Under the pieces are notes generated by a model. The model was not told the DNA's origin and made no database searches. It saw only the letters and a list, made by a program, of their open reading frames with translations. The position numbers and the translations under genes are program-made. Below are positions 46,907 through 57,497 of a stretch of 64,000 nt of DNA, piece after piece. Positions within the stretch are counted from its first letter, which is position 1. Each line of letters starts with the position of its first letter. The stretch lies in contig MCFL01000008.1 in NCBI GenBank assembly GCA_002102555.1, positions 62,001 through 126,000 of the forward strand, given 5' to 3'. The DNA is from Catenaria anguillulae PL171. Taxonomy: Eukaryota > Blastocladiomycota > Blastocladiomycetes > Blastocladiales > Catenariaceae.

Positions 46907-48615
46907 ATGCCATCCAACTCGATCAAAATCTTCACTGGCAACTCGCACCCCGAGCTCGCCAACCTCATTGCTCGGTTCGTCGTCCATCGCCGAAGCTTGC
47001 TTACCGTGTGCTCGCAATATTATCGGCGTGGTCCAATGGATTTGGCTCCTTACGGCAAAACGTTCCCTACTCGCCCTCGCCCCCGCGTCATGTTTGTAGC
47101 CGTCTCGGGATTCCGCTCGGCAAGGCCGTCGTGTCGAAGTACAGCAACCAGGAGACGAGTGTGACGATTGGCGAGTCTGTGCGTGATGAGGATGTGTTTC
47201 TGATTCAGACCGGAAGTGGAGGTATGCCCGTCTGCCACGGTCTAGGAACCCGCGCTGTGCTGACTTGAGCTTCAAATGGACAGAAATCAACGACAACTTG
47301 GTTCGTCTCCGCCGACGCCGTCGATTGTCGAAGTGTCCGTTGCTGGCACCAATTCTCACGCAATCTCTGCTTTGCACCTGCACTTCATTTTCTGTGTAGA
47401 TGGTACGTCGTTACACATGTCTCGTCTGCCCGGAAATCCCCGATACTGACTGTGCAATGTTGTTTTCAACTTTCCAGGAAATCCTCATCATGATTAGCGC
47501 CTGCAAAACCGCCTCTGCCCGCCGGGTAACAGCCGTCATGCCATGCTTCCCTTATGCCCGTCAGGACAAGAAGGTACTCTCGTCCTCAACACACACCTCT
47601 GCGTCGTCGCTTTGTTCTGACTCTGAATTCCATCATTATTTGCGCGGAATCAGGACAAGTCTCGGGCACCCGTCAGTGCCAAGCTGATTGCCAACATGCT
47701 TACCGTCGCTGGGTTCGTCAATGCACATCTGCATCGTCATGCCTGCCCCTTCGGTCAACTTCTCACTCGGTTTGACTTGATTTTCACAGCTGCGACCATG
47801 TCATCACCATGGATCTCCACGCTTCCCAAATCCAAGGTTTCTTCGACATCCCGTACGTCGTAACCTGTTAACACCACACTGACATTGTGCCGCTCAGTCG
47901 ATTGACGTGTCCGGGCTGCGCCAATCTGTCACCAATTCCAGTGTCGACAACTTGTACGCCGAGCCCTCGTCACTCAAGTACATTCGCGACAACATCCCCG
48001 ACTACAAGAACAAGGCCATCATTGTGTCGCCCGATGCCGGAGGTGCCAAGCGGTACGCTAGTTCCAATTGTTCACTGAGGCTTTTGGGATTCCGTGCTGA
48101 CGCTGCTCATGCAACTTAAGCGCAACCGCCATCGCCGACCGCTTGGGCATTGACTTTGCCCTGATTCACAAGGAGCGCAAGGTAGCCAACCAAGTCGCAC
48201 GCATGGTTCTTGTCGGTAATGTCAAGGACAAGGTGGCCATTCTCGTTGACGGTACGCACGCATCCCCTCTCACCTACGGGACGGTCAACCCAATGCTGAC
48301 CCACGCTCATTGACCACAGACATGGCCGACACGTGTGGCACGCTCGCAAAGGCCGCCGAAACCCTGGTGGCCAACGGCGCAACCCAAGTGTACGCCATTG
48401 TGACGCACGGCATCTTGTCGGGCAATGCCCTCGACATCATCAACAAGTCGCCGCTGACCAAGGTGGTGGTCACCAACACGATCCCTCACGCCGACAAGAA
48501 GGCACTGTGTTCCAAGATCGACACGCTGGATGTGAGTGCGACGCTGGCAGAGGCTGTGCGGCGCACGCACAATGGCGAGAGTGTGTCGTACTTGTTTACG
48601 CATGCGGTTGAGTAA
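46907..48615 (+). CDS. PRS: Ribose-phosphate pyrophosphokinase (PRPP synthetase), ten exons with a 3-nt micro-exon
   Basis: Exons 46907-46974, 47100-47222, 47284-47300, 47400-47402, 47478-47573, 47654-47712, 47790-47851, 47942-48052, 48121-48251 and 48320-48615 give exactly 321 residues. Conserved blocks: [88 protein letters not shown], and the PRPP-binding loop [11 protein letters not shown]. The enzyme makes PRPP from ribose 5-phosphate and ATP for nucleotide, His and Trp synthesis. Exon 4 is only ATG. It lies between a TGTGTAG acceptor and a GTACGT donor, and supplies the Met of the conserved NDNLM(E/D). The frame is intact throughout. Confidence 0.95.
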
Positions 48616-49075
48616 GGGAAAGGCATGCCTTGAGTCTTGGTTGACCCGCTTGGGATGATGTTCGTCGAGATCAGTACTTGTGTGTATTTAGCTTAGTTTA
48701 GCTTTCCTTTTTATCAACACCCCATCATTTCCTATTCGTCCTTGTGTCTCGCTCGCTTGCTTTGTACTGGTCCTTTTGTTTACCTGCCCCCTTTGTTGAA
48801 CTCCCTCCTTATGGACTTCTCCCAATTCAATACATGTGTGTGACTGTTTTCTGCATCTCTCAAGACTTTGATGCATTTACATCGAATTGTCGCCAGCGCT
48901 CGACCTGGGGTACTCAGACATCAAGACGAACAGGGAGCCAGCCGGTGTGGGCGAACTATGATGCGTAGCAGAACGAAAGAAGTGGAAATTGATTCATATG
49001 TCATACGAGTCGTTTGACAGGACAGACAAGCTAAGGACAAGCTACAAGGAGGCGAGGATACAACACAGTGAAAAG
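48616..49075. other. Intergenic, no gene seen
   Basis: About 460 bases between convergent PRPP synthetase and Egh16 copy B. Confidence 0.6.
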
Positions 49076-51060
49076 TGCAATCATCATGTATTTGTATAGC
49101 GTCTCAATGCTGCATTCGAGCGTGGAACCATTATGTACAAGCATCTACAACCGAGAGCGAATCCTGCGCTCTTTCCATCTTCATTTGTCATCCTCCTTTC
49201 AACACAACTGCAATCTCAATCAATAATGCTTGCGACCCTTGTTCTTACGAGCTTCCTGTCTCTTGCGCTGCTCCTCTTGCTTGCGGCGCGCGTGCTCTTC
49301 CTTCTTGCGACGATGCTCCTCTTGCTTTTGGCGCCTACGCTCAGCGTGTTGGCGCCGGCGTTCCTCCTTTTGGCGGCGACGCTCCTCGTTCTTGTTGCGC
49401 GGCGGTTGCGGGGCGGGCTGAGGGTGCTTTGGCTGCTGCTGGGCGGGAGGTTGAGGGTGCTTCTGCGCCGGCGGCTGGGGAGCAGGTTGCTGAGGAGCAG
49501 GAGGTTGCGGATGCTTTTGCGAGGGAGGTTGAGGGGCGGGTTGCTGCTGGCCAGGGTGTTGCGGCTGAGCGGGCTGCTGAGGAGCAGGACGAGCAGGGTA
49601 CGCGGGCTGGGCGGGTTGCGCAGGATGTGCCGGTTGTGCGGCAGGCGGCTGCTGTTGCTGGCCAGGATGCTGAGGTTGTGGCGCTGGTTGAGCTGGTTGA
49701 GCGGGTTGAGCGGGTTGTGCCGCGCCAGGGTAACGAGCGGGCGGTGGGTATGGGCGGTATGGACTCGCGACAAGCTGCTGCTCTTGTGCAGGGGCTGAAC
49801 GGGCGCAGGAGGTTGCATTTGGACGGGGACACAGCCACCAAACGTGCCGGCACCAACGACTGGGTTGCGGCAACGGACAAGGCACGCATTCTTGTTGGGT
49901 CCACCTGTGCATTGCACACCCTCGGGGATCTGGACAACCATGTTGTGCGCCGTCTTGCCCGTAGCCGCACTGATCCCGTTGACACCAGGAACGTTGGTCA
50001 AGACGGGAATGTTGACAAAGTCGCGACCGCTGGCCGAGGCAGAGATCTGGCACGTGTACGGACCAGCACCATCGGCATTGACTTGGTGGAGCACGAGCGT
50101 CATGGGCTGGCCTGGGGCAACCAGTGGGAACGCGCCAAACTCTTGCAGCAGCGCGTTCATGGCTGGCTCGATGGCAATGTTGCCACGCTGGAGCGTGCGG
50201 CCACAGGGTGAGCCGCCAGCGGCAATCTCATTGTCCTTCATGATGGCCGAGTCTTGCTGGAATGGAACCACGGTTTCGCCATTGCGAGGCAAGTTGGGAT
50301 CGACACCCAGAGCACGGCCTTGGATGTTGTTGAGACCACGAGCACCAATGATGGCAGCGTGCGCGTCGGCGGTTTGAATAACCAAATTGGCGGGAGCCAC
50401 AGAGAGGAGGGCGAGTGTGGCAATGTACACGAGCGAGAGCGAGAGCGAGTGCATCTTGGAGGGAATGTGTAAGTGGCAGTGCGTGTATGAATGTATGAGT
50501 GGGAATGTATGGGTCGGGTGAGGCGAAGGTCCAGCCAACGAGGACGGGAACGACCAGCGTGTATGTGTGTAAAGAAAGAAAATGCAGGAGGTGGAAGTGG
50601 AAGTTTGATGAGGAGACTTGAAATGTGGGAATTGGCGTGGGGGTTGGCGGGGACTATTTGTACATCGACTTTCTTTACCTCAGTTTGGCCCGTGGTTGTG
50701 AAAGAAGTGTCTCGCGCTGCGTCGTGGAAAGCTCAACGCCGTTGCACTCCTACTCGCCTCGGAATGATCATGAAGCAAGCAAACTCATCTCGACTGTGTG
50801 TTTGTGTGTTTGTAGATGCAACGGCTCAATTCCAATCTCGAGTGTATGCACTCAGCCACGAGAATCTGTCAACGTCAAAAGTGTGCGGAGCGATGATCCA
50901 TCAAGCCTCAGTGGCAGCTGCTGGTGAAAGCTGTGAGTCTTACTCGCGTCTCCAGCCCAAGGCTATGTTATGCAAACAACTCCAGCCATGTGCGAGATTT
51001 TTGCAACGGACGTAACTGTTCTCGGCCGGTACTGCGGCCGACATTCATGGAGCCTGCAGT
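49076..51060 (-). repeat. Duplicated unit, copy B (inverted)
   Basis: Reverse complement of copy A, from its 3' flank (ATTCGAGCGTGGAACCATTA near 49115) to the distant upstream block (GTCGGCCGCAG, reverse complement near 51040). A and B form an inverted repeat around a roughly 5.9-kb segment. Confidence 0.85.
49220..50454 (-). CDS. Egh16/MAS-like secreted protein, copy B (one-base frame break)
   Basis: Same plan as copy A: signal peptide, ADA before HAAIIGARG, Egh16-like domain with HQVNADGAGPYTC and FGGCVPVQ, PAQ-rich region, and a basic ER-rich helix ending KNKGRKHY. The span is 1235 bases, one short of a whole number of codons. The break is at 49791-49794, where copies A and C read CAGCCTCCTGCAC and B reads CAGCCCCTGCAC. 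One base restored gives 411 residues. The domain before the break is complete, so even a true frameshift would leave the secreted Egh16 domain with an altered tail. It has fewer PAQ units than copy A. Confidence 0.85.
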
Positions 51061-51373
51061 CGCATGGGATCTGCCAGCCGCTATCCGGCACTTCAGTGAC
51101 AGATCCAGTGCAGGAAGCGCAGAATTTGGCGAAAGGTGTCTCACATGCTCCAAGTTGAGCATACAGATCGCGAGGACGGCAAGCAGAGTACATCCAGGAC
51201 AGAACCAGTACAGAAGCATTCATCGAAACGTGACAGACACCAAGTCAAAAAAATGAAGAGGAAAACAAAGCCATCGGCAGGATATCGTAATACACGACAG
51301 GTCTGCCGCCCGCACAAATCCCCACGTGCGTCCACAAAATGCCGTCACCTTAACGCAACTTTGCTGTAAATAC

Positions 51374-53026
51374 TTAATCGTCGTTCTCCCCGATCCCACG
51401 CGGAACCGCCCATGGCACAATGACATGCGCCATAGTTCTCATGGGATTCACCATCCCGATATGCCGAATCAGCTTGAGCGCCCAATCCAACCTCCCCACT
51501 TTACCCGCGGCCCTCAAACTCGCCTGCAACTCATCGTCGTTGCCAATGGACAAGTAATCAAACGTATGCGGCAACCACGCCAGGAGCATATCCAGAGCAG
51601 TCCCATTCTCGCCCGCAATCGCGTAGCACCATGCGCCGCACACAGTCAAGCACTTTTGAAAGTCGCGACTGACCCACATGGTGTCAAGGACATAGTTCAA
51701 GACACGCAACAAGCCAAAGCGGGAGGCGACAACAATGGTGTGCCCCAGCGAGTCGCGCATGGCCGTGGCGCGAGTGCCCGTGTCGCGGATTGATTGGAGC
51801 AGGTCAAGGGCGCGTTCTTGATTGCCTTGAACGAGCGAGAGCATGAGTGAAAACGTGAATTGGTCGGCCGTTGGGTTGGCACAAAGCGAGGGAGCCTCGA
51901 GGAGAGAGACGGAGCGTTGGAAGGCCGGCACGTGCAAGAAGGAGTACCAGGATTCAAACGAGAGCTCATGCAGGAGCTCAGAAAAAATGTTGAGAAAGCC
52001 AGCTGGAATCGTTTCGCAAGGAGGAACGTGGGCGATGGACTGGAGTATGAGGTCGAAGCCAACATACATGGCCGTGTATTCCTTGTTGAGTTGAAGAAAC
52101 ATCTTGTGGGCAACGACATCGTCACCCGCACGTACAGCTGCGAGGTACTGAAGCATTTCCGGCTCTTCGACATATCCGGCAAGCATGGGCAATTGGAGAA
52201 GATTTTGCAGCATTGATTGTGCGTTGTGCGCCACGTGAGTTGCGTTGAAAATGTGGACGGCCAAATTCTCGAGGTGCTCGAAATGGTGGAACGGCTCAAT
52301 GGGGATGCTGTCATGGAAAATTTTGCACGCTTGCCGAAGTCGAATGAGGGATTTGATGTCGAGAAAAGTAACGAGATGTGCGACTATGTCGTAGGGCAGC
52401 GTGATGAGGGTTTGCGTCGATGCCTCGTCGACGGATTGGAGCGGCTTTGCGGGCAGGTTTTGGGGAGCATGAACAGGTTCTGGGCATAATGGACGCCAAG
52501 CATGAGGTCCATGAATGAGGGCATCGGCCAAGGCAACATGAGCTCGGTCCAGCGACATGACGACACGATTTGAAAAGCCGCAATCTTCGTACGCAAACTG
52601 GATAGCACTCAGCACATCGTCGATATCGCCAAGGCCGACAAGGAGCTCAAGAATCTCTGAGCTTCCGTTCTGATGTGCCGAGTAAAACACTTCAATTTCG
52701 AAACCCGGAAACTGCGGGTGTGACAAGATGGAGCGGAGCGCGTTTGGCCGATCTTGAAAGACAGCGTGTGGCGCGATTTCGTCCCACAGAATGGCTTCTG
52801 GGTCGAGCAGCAAGAGGATTTCAGAGACGGCTTGTGGAAGGTCGTTTTGGATCGCCAAGTTGAGCAGCGCGAAGACTTGATGTTCTTCAGTTCGGAGTAC
52901 GTGTTTAGGAAGCGCAGCGAGTCGGCGTGCGTCGGAAGCGCTGGCGTTGTCATCGGCACCACTGATGTGACTGCGAAGCGTCGCCAATTGTACATCAAGT
53001 GGTTGAGGGAGGCCGTGCATAGACAT
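51374..53026 (-). CDS. F-box protein with helical repeats
   Basis: Intact single-exon protein of 550 residues starting at the tandem MSM at 53026. An F-box-like stretch lies near residues 205-245 (TLITLPYDIVAHLVTFLDIK, then SLIRLRQACKIFHDSI). The flanks are helical and ankyrin-like: VFALLNLAIQNDLPQAVSEI, SSEILELLVGLG and LGHTIVVASRFGLLRVLNYV, the last resembling an ankyrin unit. F-box proteins bind Skp1 and present substrates to an SCF ubiquitin ligase, so a substrate-adaptor role is likely. The target is unknown. It sits between Egh16 copies B and C but is not itself duplicated. Confidence 0.7.
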   Translation of the reverse strand: MSMHGLPQPLDVQLATLRSHISGADDNASASDARRLAALPKHVLRTEEHQVFALLNLAIQNDLPQAVSEILLLLDPEAILWDEIAPHAVFQDRPNALRSILSHPQFPGFEIEVFYSAHQNGSSEILELLVGLGDIDDVLSAIQFAYEDCGFSNRVVMSLDRAHVALADALIHGPHAWRPLCPEPVHAPQNLPAKPLQSVDEASTQTLITLPYDIVAHLVTFLDIKSLIRLRQACKIFHDSIPIEPFHHFEHLENLAVHIFNATHVAHNAQSMLQNLLQLPMLAGYVEEPEMLQYLAAVRAGDDVVAHKMFLQLNKEYTAMYVGFDLILQSIAHVPPCETIPAGFLNIFSELLHELSFESWYSFLHVPAFQRSVSLLEAPSLCANPTADQFTFSLMLSLVQGNQERALDLLQSIRDTGTRATAMRDSLGHTIVVASRFGLLRVLNYVLDTMWVSRDFQKCLTVCGAWCYAIAGENGTALDMLLAWLPHTFDYLSIGNDDELQASLRAAGKVGRLDWALKLIRHIGMVNPMRTMAHVIVPWAVPRGIGENDD

Positions 53027-53449
53027 TGGATTTGGTGAAATGCGATCTGCGAGAAGTCGGGTGGGCCATTAGCAAGGAAGAACGACAGACATCTGGCATG
53101 ATTGGCGCGTAGGGATAGGCTACATGGTTTGCTGTGTGCACATTTGGGATTGCTGGGGGTGACTTGATGCCGACTTGCCTGTATTGTGTGCCATAAATGG
53201 ACGGAAGTTCAGAGCTGCATTGATTGAATTCATAACAGATTTATCTCGACTTGGACGCGCCCATCAGACATCAGTCGAATTGACTTGTATATACCGACAC
53301 GCAACATACGCACACTGGGAAGGCATACATAATGCCACAAACTGTGAGTTGATCATCGTCGACGGCGACAACGCCGAAACCGACCATAGCTCCACGCCCT
53401 TTGTGAGCTCATGTTGTCAACGGCAGGATCAACGCTGGCACACGATCTG

Positions 53450-55290
53450 AGGAACCATGAAAGTCGGCCGCAGTTCCGACTAAGAACCACAATTTGACGA
53501 CCGGTGCGAAAATCGCTCACACGGCTGGAGAATTGTTGGGCTGGACACGAACTGTGCTCACAGCTTGACCAACTCCGACCAAGGCTTGAACAATCCTATT
53601 CAGCTGTTTGCTGTTGACAGATTCTCGTGGCTGAGTGCATGCACTCGAGATTGGAATTGAGCCGTTGCATCTACAAACACACAGACACACAAACACACAG
53701 TCGAGATGAGTTTGCTTGCTTCATGATCCTTCCTGATGAGTGCAAGTGCAACAGCATTGAGCTTCCCACAACGCAGCGCGAGACACTTGCTTCCCATCTG
53801 TGCATTGGATGCCCGGACGGAGTTTGGCAAGGTAGAAATAGTCCCCTCCAACCCCCACGCCAATTCCCACAGTTCTAGTCCCCTCATCAAACTCCCACTT
53901 CCACCACCTCCATTTCCTTTCTTTGCACATATACACGCTGGTCGTTCCTGTCCTCGTTGGCTGGACCTTCGCCTCACCCGACCCTTACATTCCCACTCAT
54001 ATACATTTGTACACGCCCTGCCACTTACACATTCCCTCCAAGATGCACTCACTCTCGCTCTCGCTCGTGTCCATTGCCACACTCGCCCTCCTCTCTGCGG
54101 CTCCCGCCAACTTGGTTGTTCAATCCGCCGACGCGCACGCTGCCATCATTGGTGCTCGTGGTCTCAACAACATCCAAGGCCGTGCTCTTGGTGTCGACCC
54201 CAACTTGCCTCGCAATGGCGAAACCGTGGTTCCATTCCAGCAAGACTCGGCCATCATGAAGGACAATGAGATTGCCGCTGGCGGCTCACCCTGTGGCCGC
54301 ACGCTCCAGCGTGGCAACATTGCCATCGAGCCAGCCATGAACGCGCTGCTGAAAGAGTTTGGCGCGTTCCCACTGGTTGCCCCAGGCCAGCCCATGACGC
54401 TCGTGCTCCACCAAGTCAATGCCGATGGTGCTGGTCCGTACACGTGCCAGATCTCTGCCTCGGCCAGCGGTCGCGACTTTGTCAACATTCCCGTCTTGAC
54501 CAACGTTCCCGGTGTCAACGGGATCAGTGCGGCTACGGGCAAGACGGCGCACAACATGGTTGTCCAGATCCCCGAGGGTGTGCAATGCACAGGTGGAACC
54601 AACAAGAATGCGTGCCTTGTCCGCTGCCGCAACCCAGTCGTTGGTGCCGGCACGTTTGGTGGCTGTGTCCCCGTCCAAATGCAACCTCCTGCACCCATTC
54701 AGCCTCCTGCACAAGAGCAGCAGCTTGTTGCGAGTCCATATCGCCCATACCCACCGCCCACTCGTTACCCTGGCGTGGCACAACCCGCTCAACCAGCTCA
54801 ACCAGCTCAACCTGCGCCACAACCTCAGCATCCTGGCCAGCAACAGCAGCCGCCTGCCGCACAACCGGCACATCCTGCGCAACCCGCCCAGCCAGCATAC
54901 CCTGCTCGTGCTGCTCCTCAGCAGCCTGCTCAGCCGCAACACCCTGGCCAGCAGCAACCCGCCCCTCAACCTCCCTCGCAAAAGCATCCGCAACCTCCTG
55001 CTCCTCAGCAACCTGCTCCCCAGCCGCCCGCGCAGAAGCACCCTCAACCGCCCGCCCAGCAGCAGCCAAGGCACCCTCAGCCCGCCCCGCAACCGCCGCG
55101 CAACAAGCACGAGGAGCGTCGCCGCCAAAAGGAGGAACGCCGGCGCCAACACGCTGAGCGTATGCGCCAAAAGCAAGAGGAGCATCGTCGCAAGAAGCAA
55201 GAGCACGCGCGCCGCAAGCAAGAGGAGCAGCGTAAGAGACAGGAAGCTCGCAAAAACAAGGGCCGGAAGCATTATTGATTGAGATTGCGC
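53450..55290 (+). repeat. Duplicated unit, copy C (direct)
   Basis: Direct copy of unit A from the distant upstream block to the stop codon. Similarity to copies A and B ends within about 15 bases after the stop, so its 3' boundary differs. Confidence 0.85.
54043..55278 (+). CDS. Egh16/MAS-like secreted protein, copy C
   Basis: Intact 411-residue protein. Signal peptide and mature His start as in copy A, with ANLVVQSADA before HAAIIGARG. The Egh16-like domain is almost identical. Differences include Lys for Gln in NALLKEF and fewer PAQ units (GVAQPAQPAQPAPQ). The basic tail has one Met for Arg change (AERMRQK). The promoter sequence is closely shared with copy A back to about 53450, so the copies may be co-regulated. 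The PAQ length changes by whole units between copies, as expected for repeat slippage. Confidence 0.9.
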   Translation: MHSLSLSLVSIATLALLSAAPANLVVQSADAHAAIIGARGLNNIQGRALGVDPNLPRNGETVVPFQQDSAIMKDNEIAAGGSPCGRTLQRGNIAIEPAMNALLKEFGAFPLVAPGQPMTLVLHQVNADGAGPYTCQISASASGRDFVNIPVLTNVPGVNGISAATGKTAHNMVVQIPEGVQCTGGTNKNACLVRCRNPVVGAGTFGGCVPVQMQPPAPIQPPAQEQQLVASPYRPYPPPTRYPGVAQPAQPAQPAQPAPQPQHPGQQQQPPAAQPAHPAQPAQPAYPARAAPQQPAQPQHPGQQQPAPQPPSQKHPQPPAPQQPAPQPPAQKHPQPPAQQQPRHPQPAPQPPRNKHEERRRQKEERRRQHAERMRQKQEEHRRKKQEHARRKQEEQRKRQEARKNKGRKHY

Positions 55291-55877
55291 TTGGATCATG
55301 AGACTTGACGGTGTACAACGGTTTCGTTTGTAAATATTGGGTCATCTTCGGTCTTTGACTTGTTGTACACATTCATGGAAAGACGTTAACTATATACGAA
55401 TCGAACCAGTTTTGCCATCCCACTTGACATTGAAATGGTAGTTGAAGCTCTATCGAGCGAATGGTGCAGGCCCACATGCAGAGCGACGATTCCACCGAAT
55501 TCTCCCTATTCCTTTTGCTCTGCTGCATGGTTCATACAGATTCATTCAGTCGCAGCTTTCCCCGTATCCCTCACAATCCACGCTCGTCCGCCTGTCTCGC
55601 TGCTGAACGACGCGAGCAGACCTGCTCACTGGGCGACGGTGCACGTGATCTCATAGTCAGCATGATGCACATCTGCGGCTGCAAAGTCGACGTTACCTGT
55701 CTGGCCAATACCGTGCCAAAGAATGGCGACGTGTTTGTGACTGACGAACCATACCATGCACATGTAATGTTAATGTCAATGTCAATGCCAATGCAATAGC
55801 TGAGCCCGCAATTCAATTCCGCGAGCAACCCAATCGTCCTTTCCAGACTCGACTCCACGCATTCCAGAACAATCAAC
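55291..55877. other. Intergenic, no gene seen
   Basis: About 590 bases between Egh16 copy C and GPN3. Confidence 0.6.
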
Positions 55878-56853
55878 ATGGGCCGCAAAGCTCAACTTGT
55901 CGTCGGCCCCGCAGGCTCGGGCAAGTCCACCTACTGCTCCACACTCGTGCAACACCTCGAAGCCGCCAACCGCAAAGTCAAGGTTCTCAATCTTGACCCA
56001 GCCGCCGAACACTTTGACTACGACGCGACGGCCGACATTCGCGACCTTGTGACACTTGCCGATGTGGCTGAGGAACTTCATTACGGGCCTAACGGCGGGC
56101 TTGTGTACTGCATGGAATACCTGGCGGAAAACCTCGACTGGCTCGACGACACGCTGGCGCTGGACGAGGTTGCGGATCCCGACGATTACTGGATCATTGA
56201 TTGCCCTGGGCAAATTGAGCTGTACACGCATTTCCCCATCATGCGCACCGTGGTGCAGCACTTGACGCGCAAGGGGTTTACCATGTGTGCCGTGTATTGC
56301 GTCGAGGCAACGTTTATTTCGGATGCGTTCAAGTTTTTCAGCGGGTGCTTGACGGCCATGTCGGCGATGATTCAGTTGGAGATTCCGCATGTCAATGTGT
56401 TGACAAAGATGGATTTGTTGAAGGGAAATGTGTCCGAGTCGAGGTATGTCATGTGTTTGGATTGGTCGGACGAGCCACTGATTCCTTTTCTGACTTGTGG
56501 TTGTGCTCAGGCTGGAGCGATTCCTGTGGCCGGACGCTTCGCTCATGTCCGAGTGGGCCGAGGGTGAGGGCAAGTGGGCATCACCAAAGTGGAAGGGCCT
56601 CAACCACGCCGTCACACAATTGGTACTTGGTCACTTGCGTTCCACCACACGTCCCTTCCTCACTTGTTGCTCACACAAGCCGCACTCATTGTTGCTGTAG
56701 ATTGATTCGTATAGCATGGTATCTTATCTGCCATTGGACATTACAGACGAGGACTCGATCGACGCTGTGCTGCTTCAAATCGACCATGCTGTGCAGTATG
56801 GTGAGGATCTGGAGCCTACCGAGATTGAGGATAAGGAGGACTATGATGAGTGA
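55878..56853 (+). CDS. GPN3: GPN-loop GTPase 3
   Basis: Three exons (55878-56443, 56511-56622, 56701-56853) give 276 residues. It shows a P-loop near residues 8-18 ([11 protein letters not shown]), [14 protein letters not shown], the family-defining GPN in [14 protein letters not shown], the Walker B/switch region [14 protein letters not shown], and the NVLTKMDLL base-specificity motif. The last exon carries [18 protein letters not shown] and an acidic end. GPN3 dimerises with GPN1 and is needed for assembly and nuclear import of RNA polymerase II, so it is functionally related to PAF1 in this window though not clustered with it. The CDS is intact. Confidence 0.93.
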
Positions 56854-57497
56854 GTATCTCTATTGACCATGTATCGATGCTTTCCCTGTACATACATCGC
56901 TTTTGATACACATCACAAAGTCGGGCGCAATTGGCAGTGGCCGAGGTTTTGACAGCGCCGCATTGGTTCAGGACGGCCTTGAGTGAGACGTACATCATAC
57001 GGACCGCTCCTTGCATGATGTAATACCCTGTCGCATCTCCTCGGATCCTGCCACGGCGATATCGAAAGAAGGCAGACCGGTTCTTGTAGTGCTCAGACGA
57101 GAATATTCCCAAGACGAGATGTATTCAGAGATCGAGCGATGCATAAGCTGGGTCTGTGTACTACATATATATCCTGCTGCTAGTGTGCGAGTGAGTGTCT
57201 TGGCTGATGGAGCAGCCGTTGTTGGCGGATAGGTTGGGTTGCGAGGAGTCTGGGAAATGACGGGCAAGGATGTTTGTTGGTTGTTGCCATCGGATCGGAT
57301 CTATGTAAATACTTGTTATGTCTTGTCAATGACTGTACATACATATCCATTTTCCATTGTCGTCGTCCTGACAATGTGCGCCAGTCGAGTCGTCCCTGAC
57401 CTGTTGCTTTGACCAAAACCTGCCTGCCAGCCATGCAGATGATATAGATATATGATCAAGGTGACGGCCTTTCCCGTCCAACAATTTCTTTTTTCCA
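56854..57497. other. Intergenic, no gene seen
   Basis: About 640 bases, AT-richer than the flanking genes. Confidence 0.55.
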
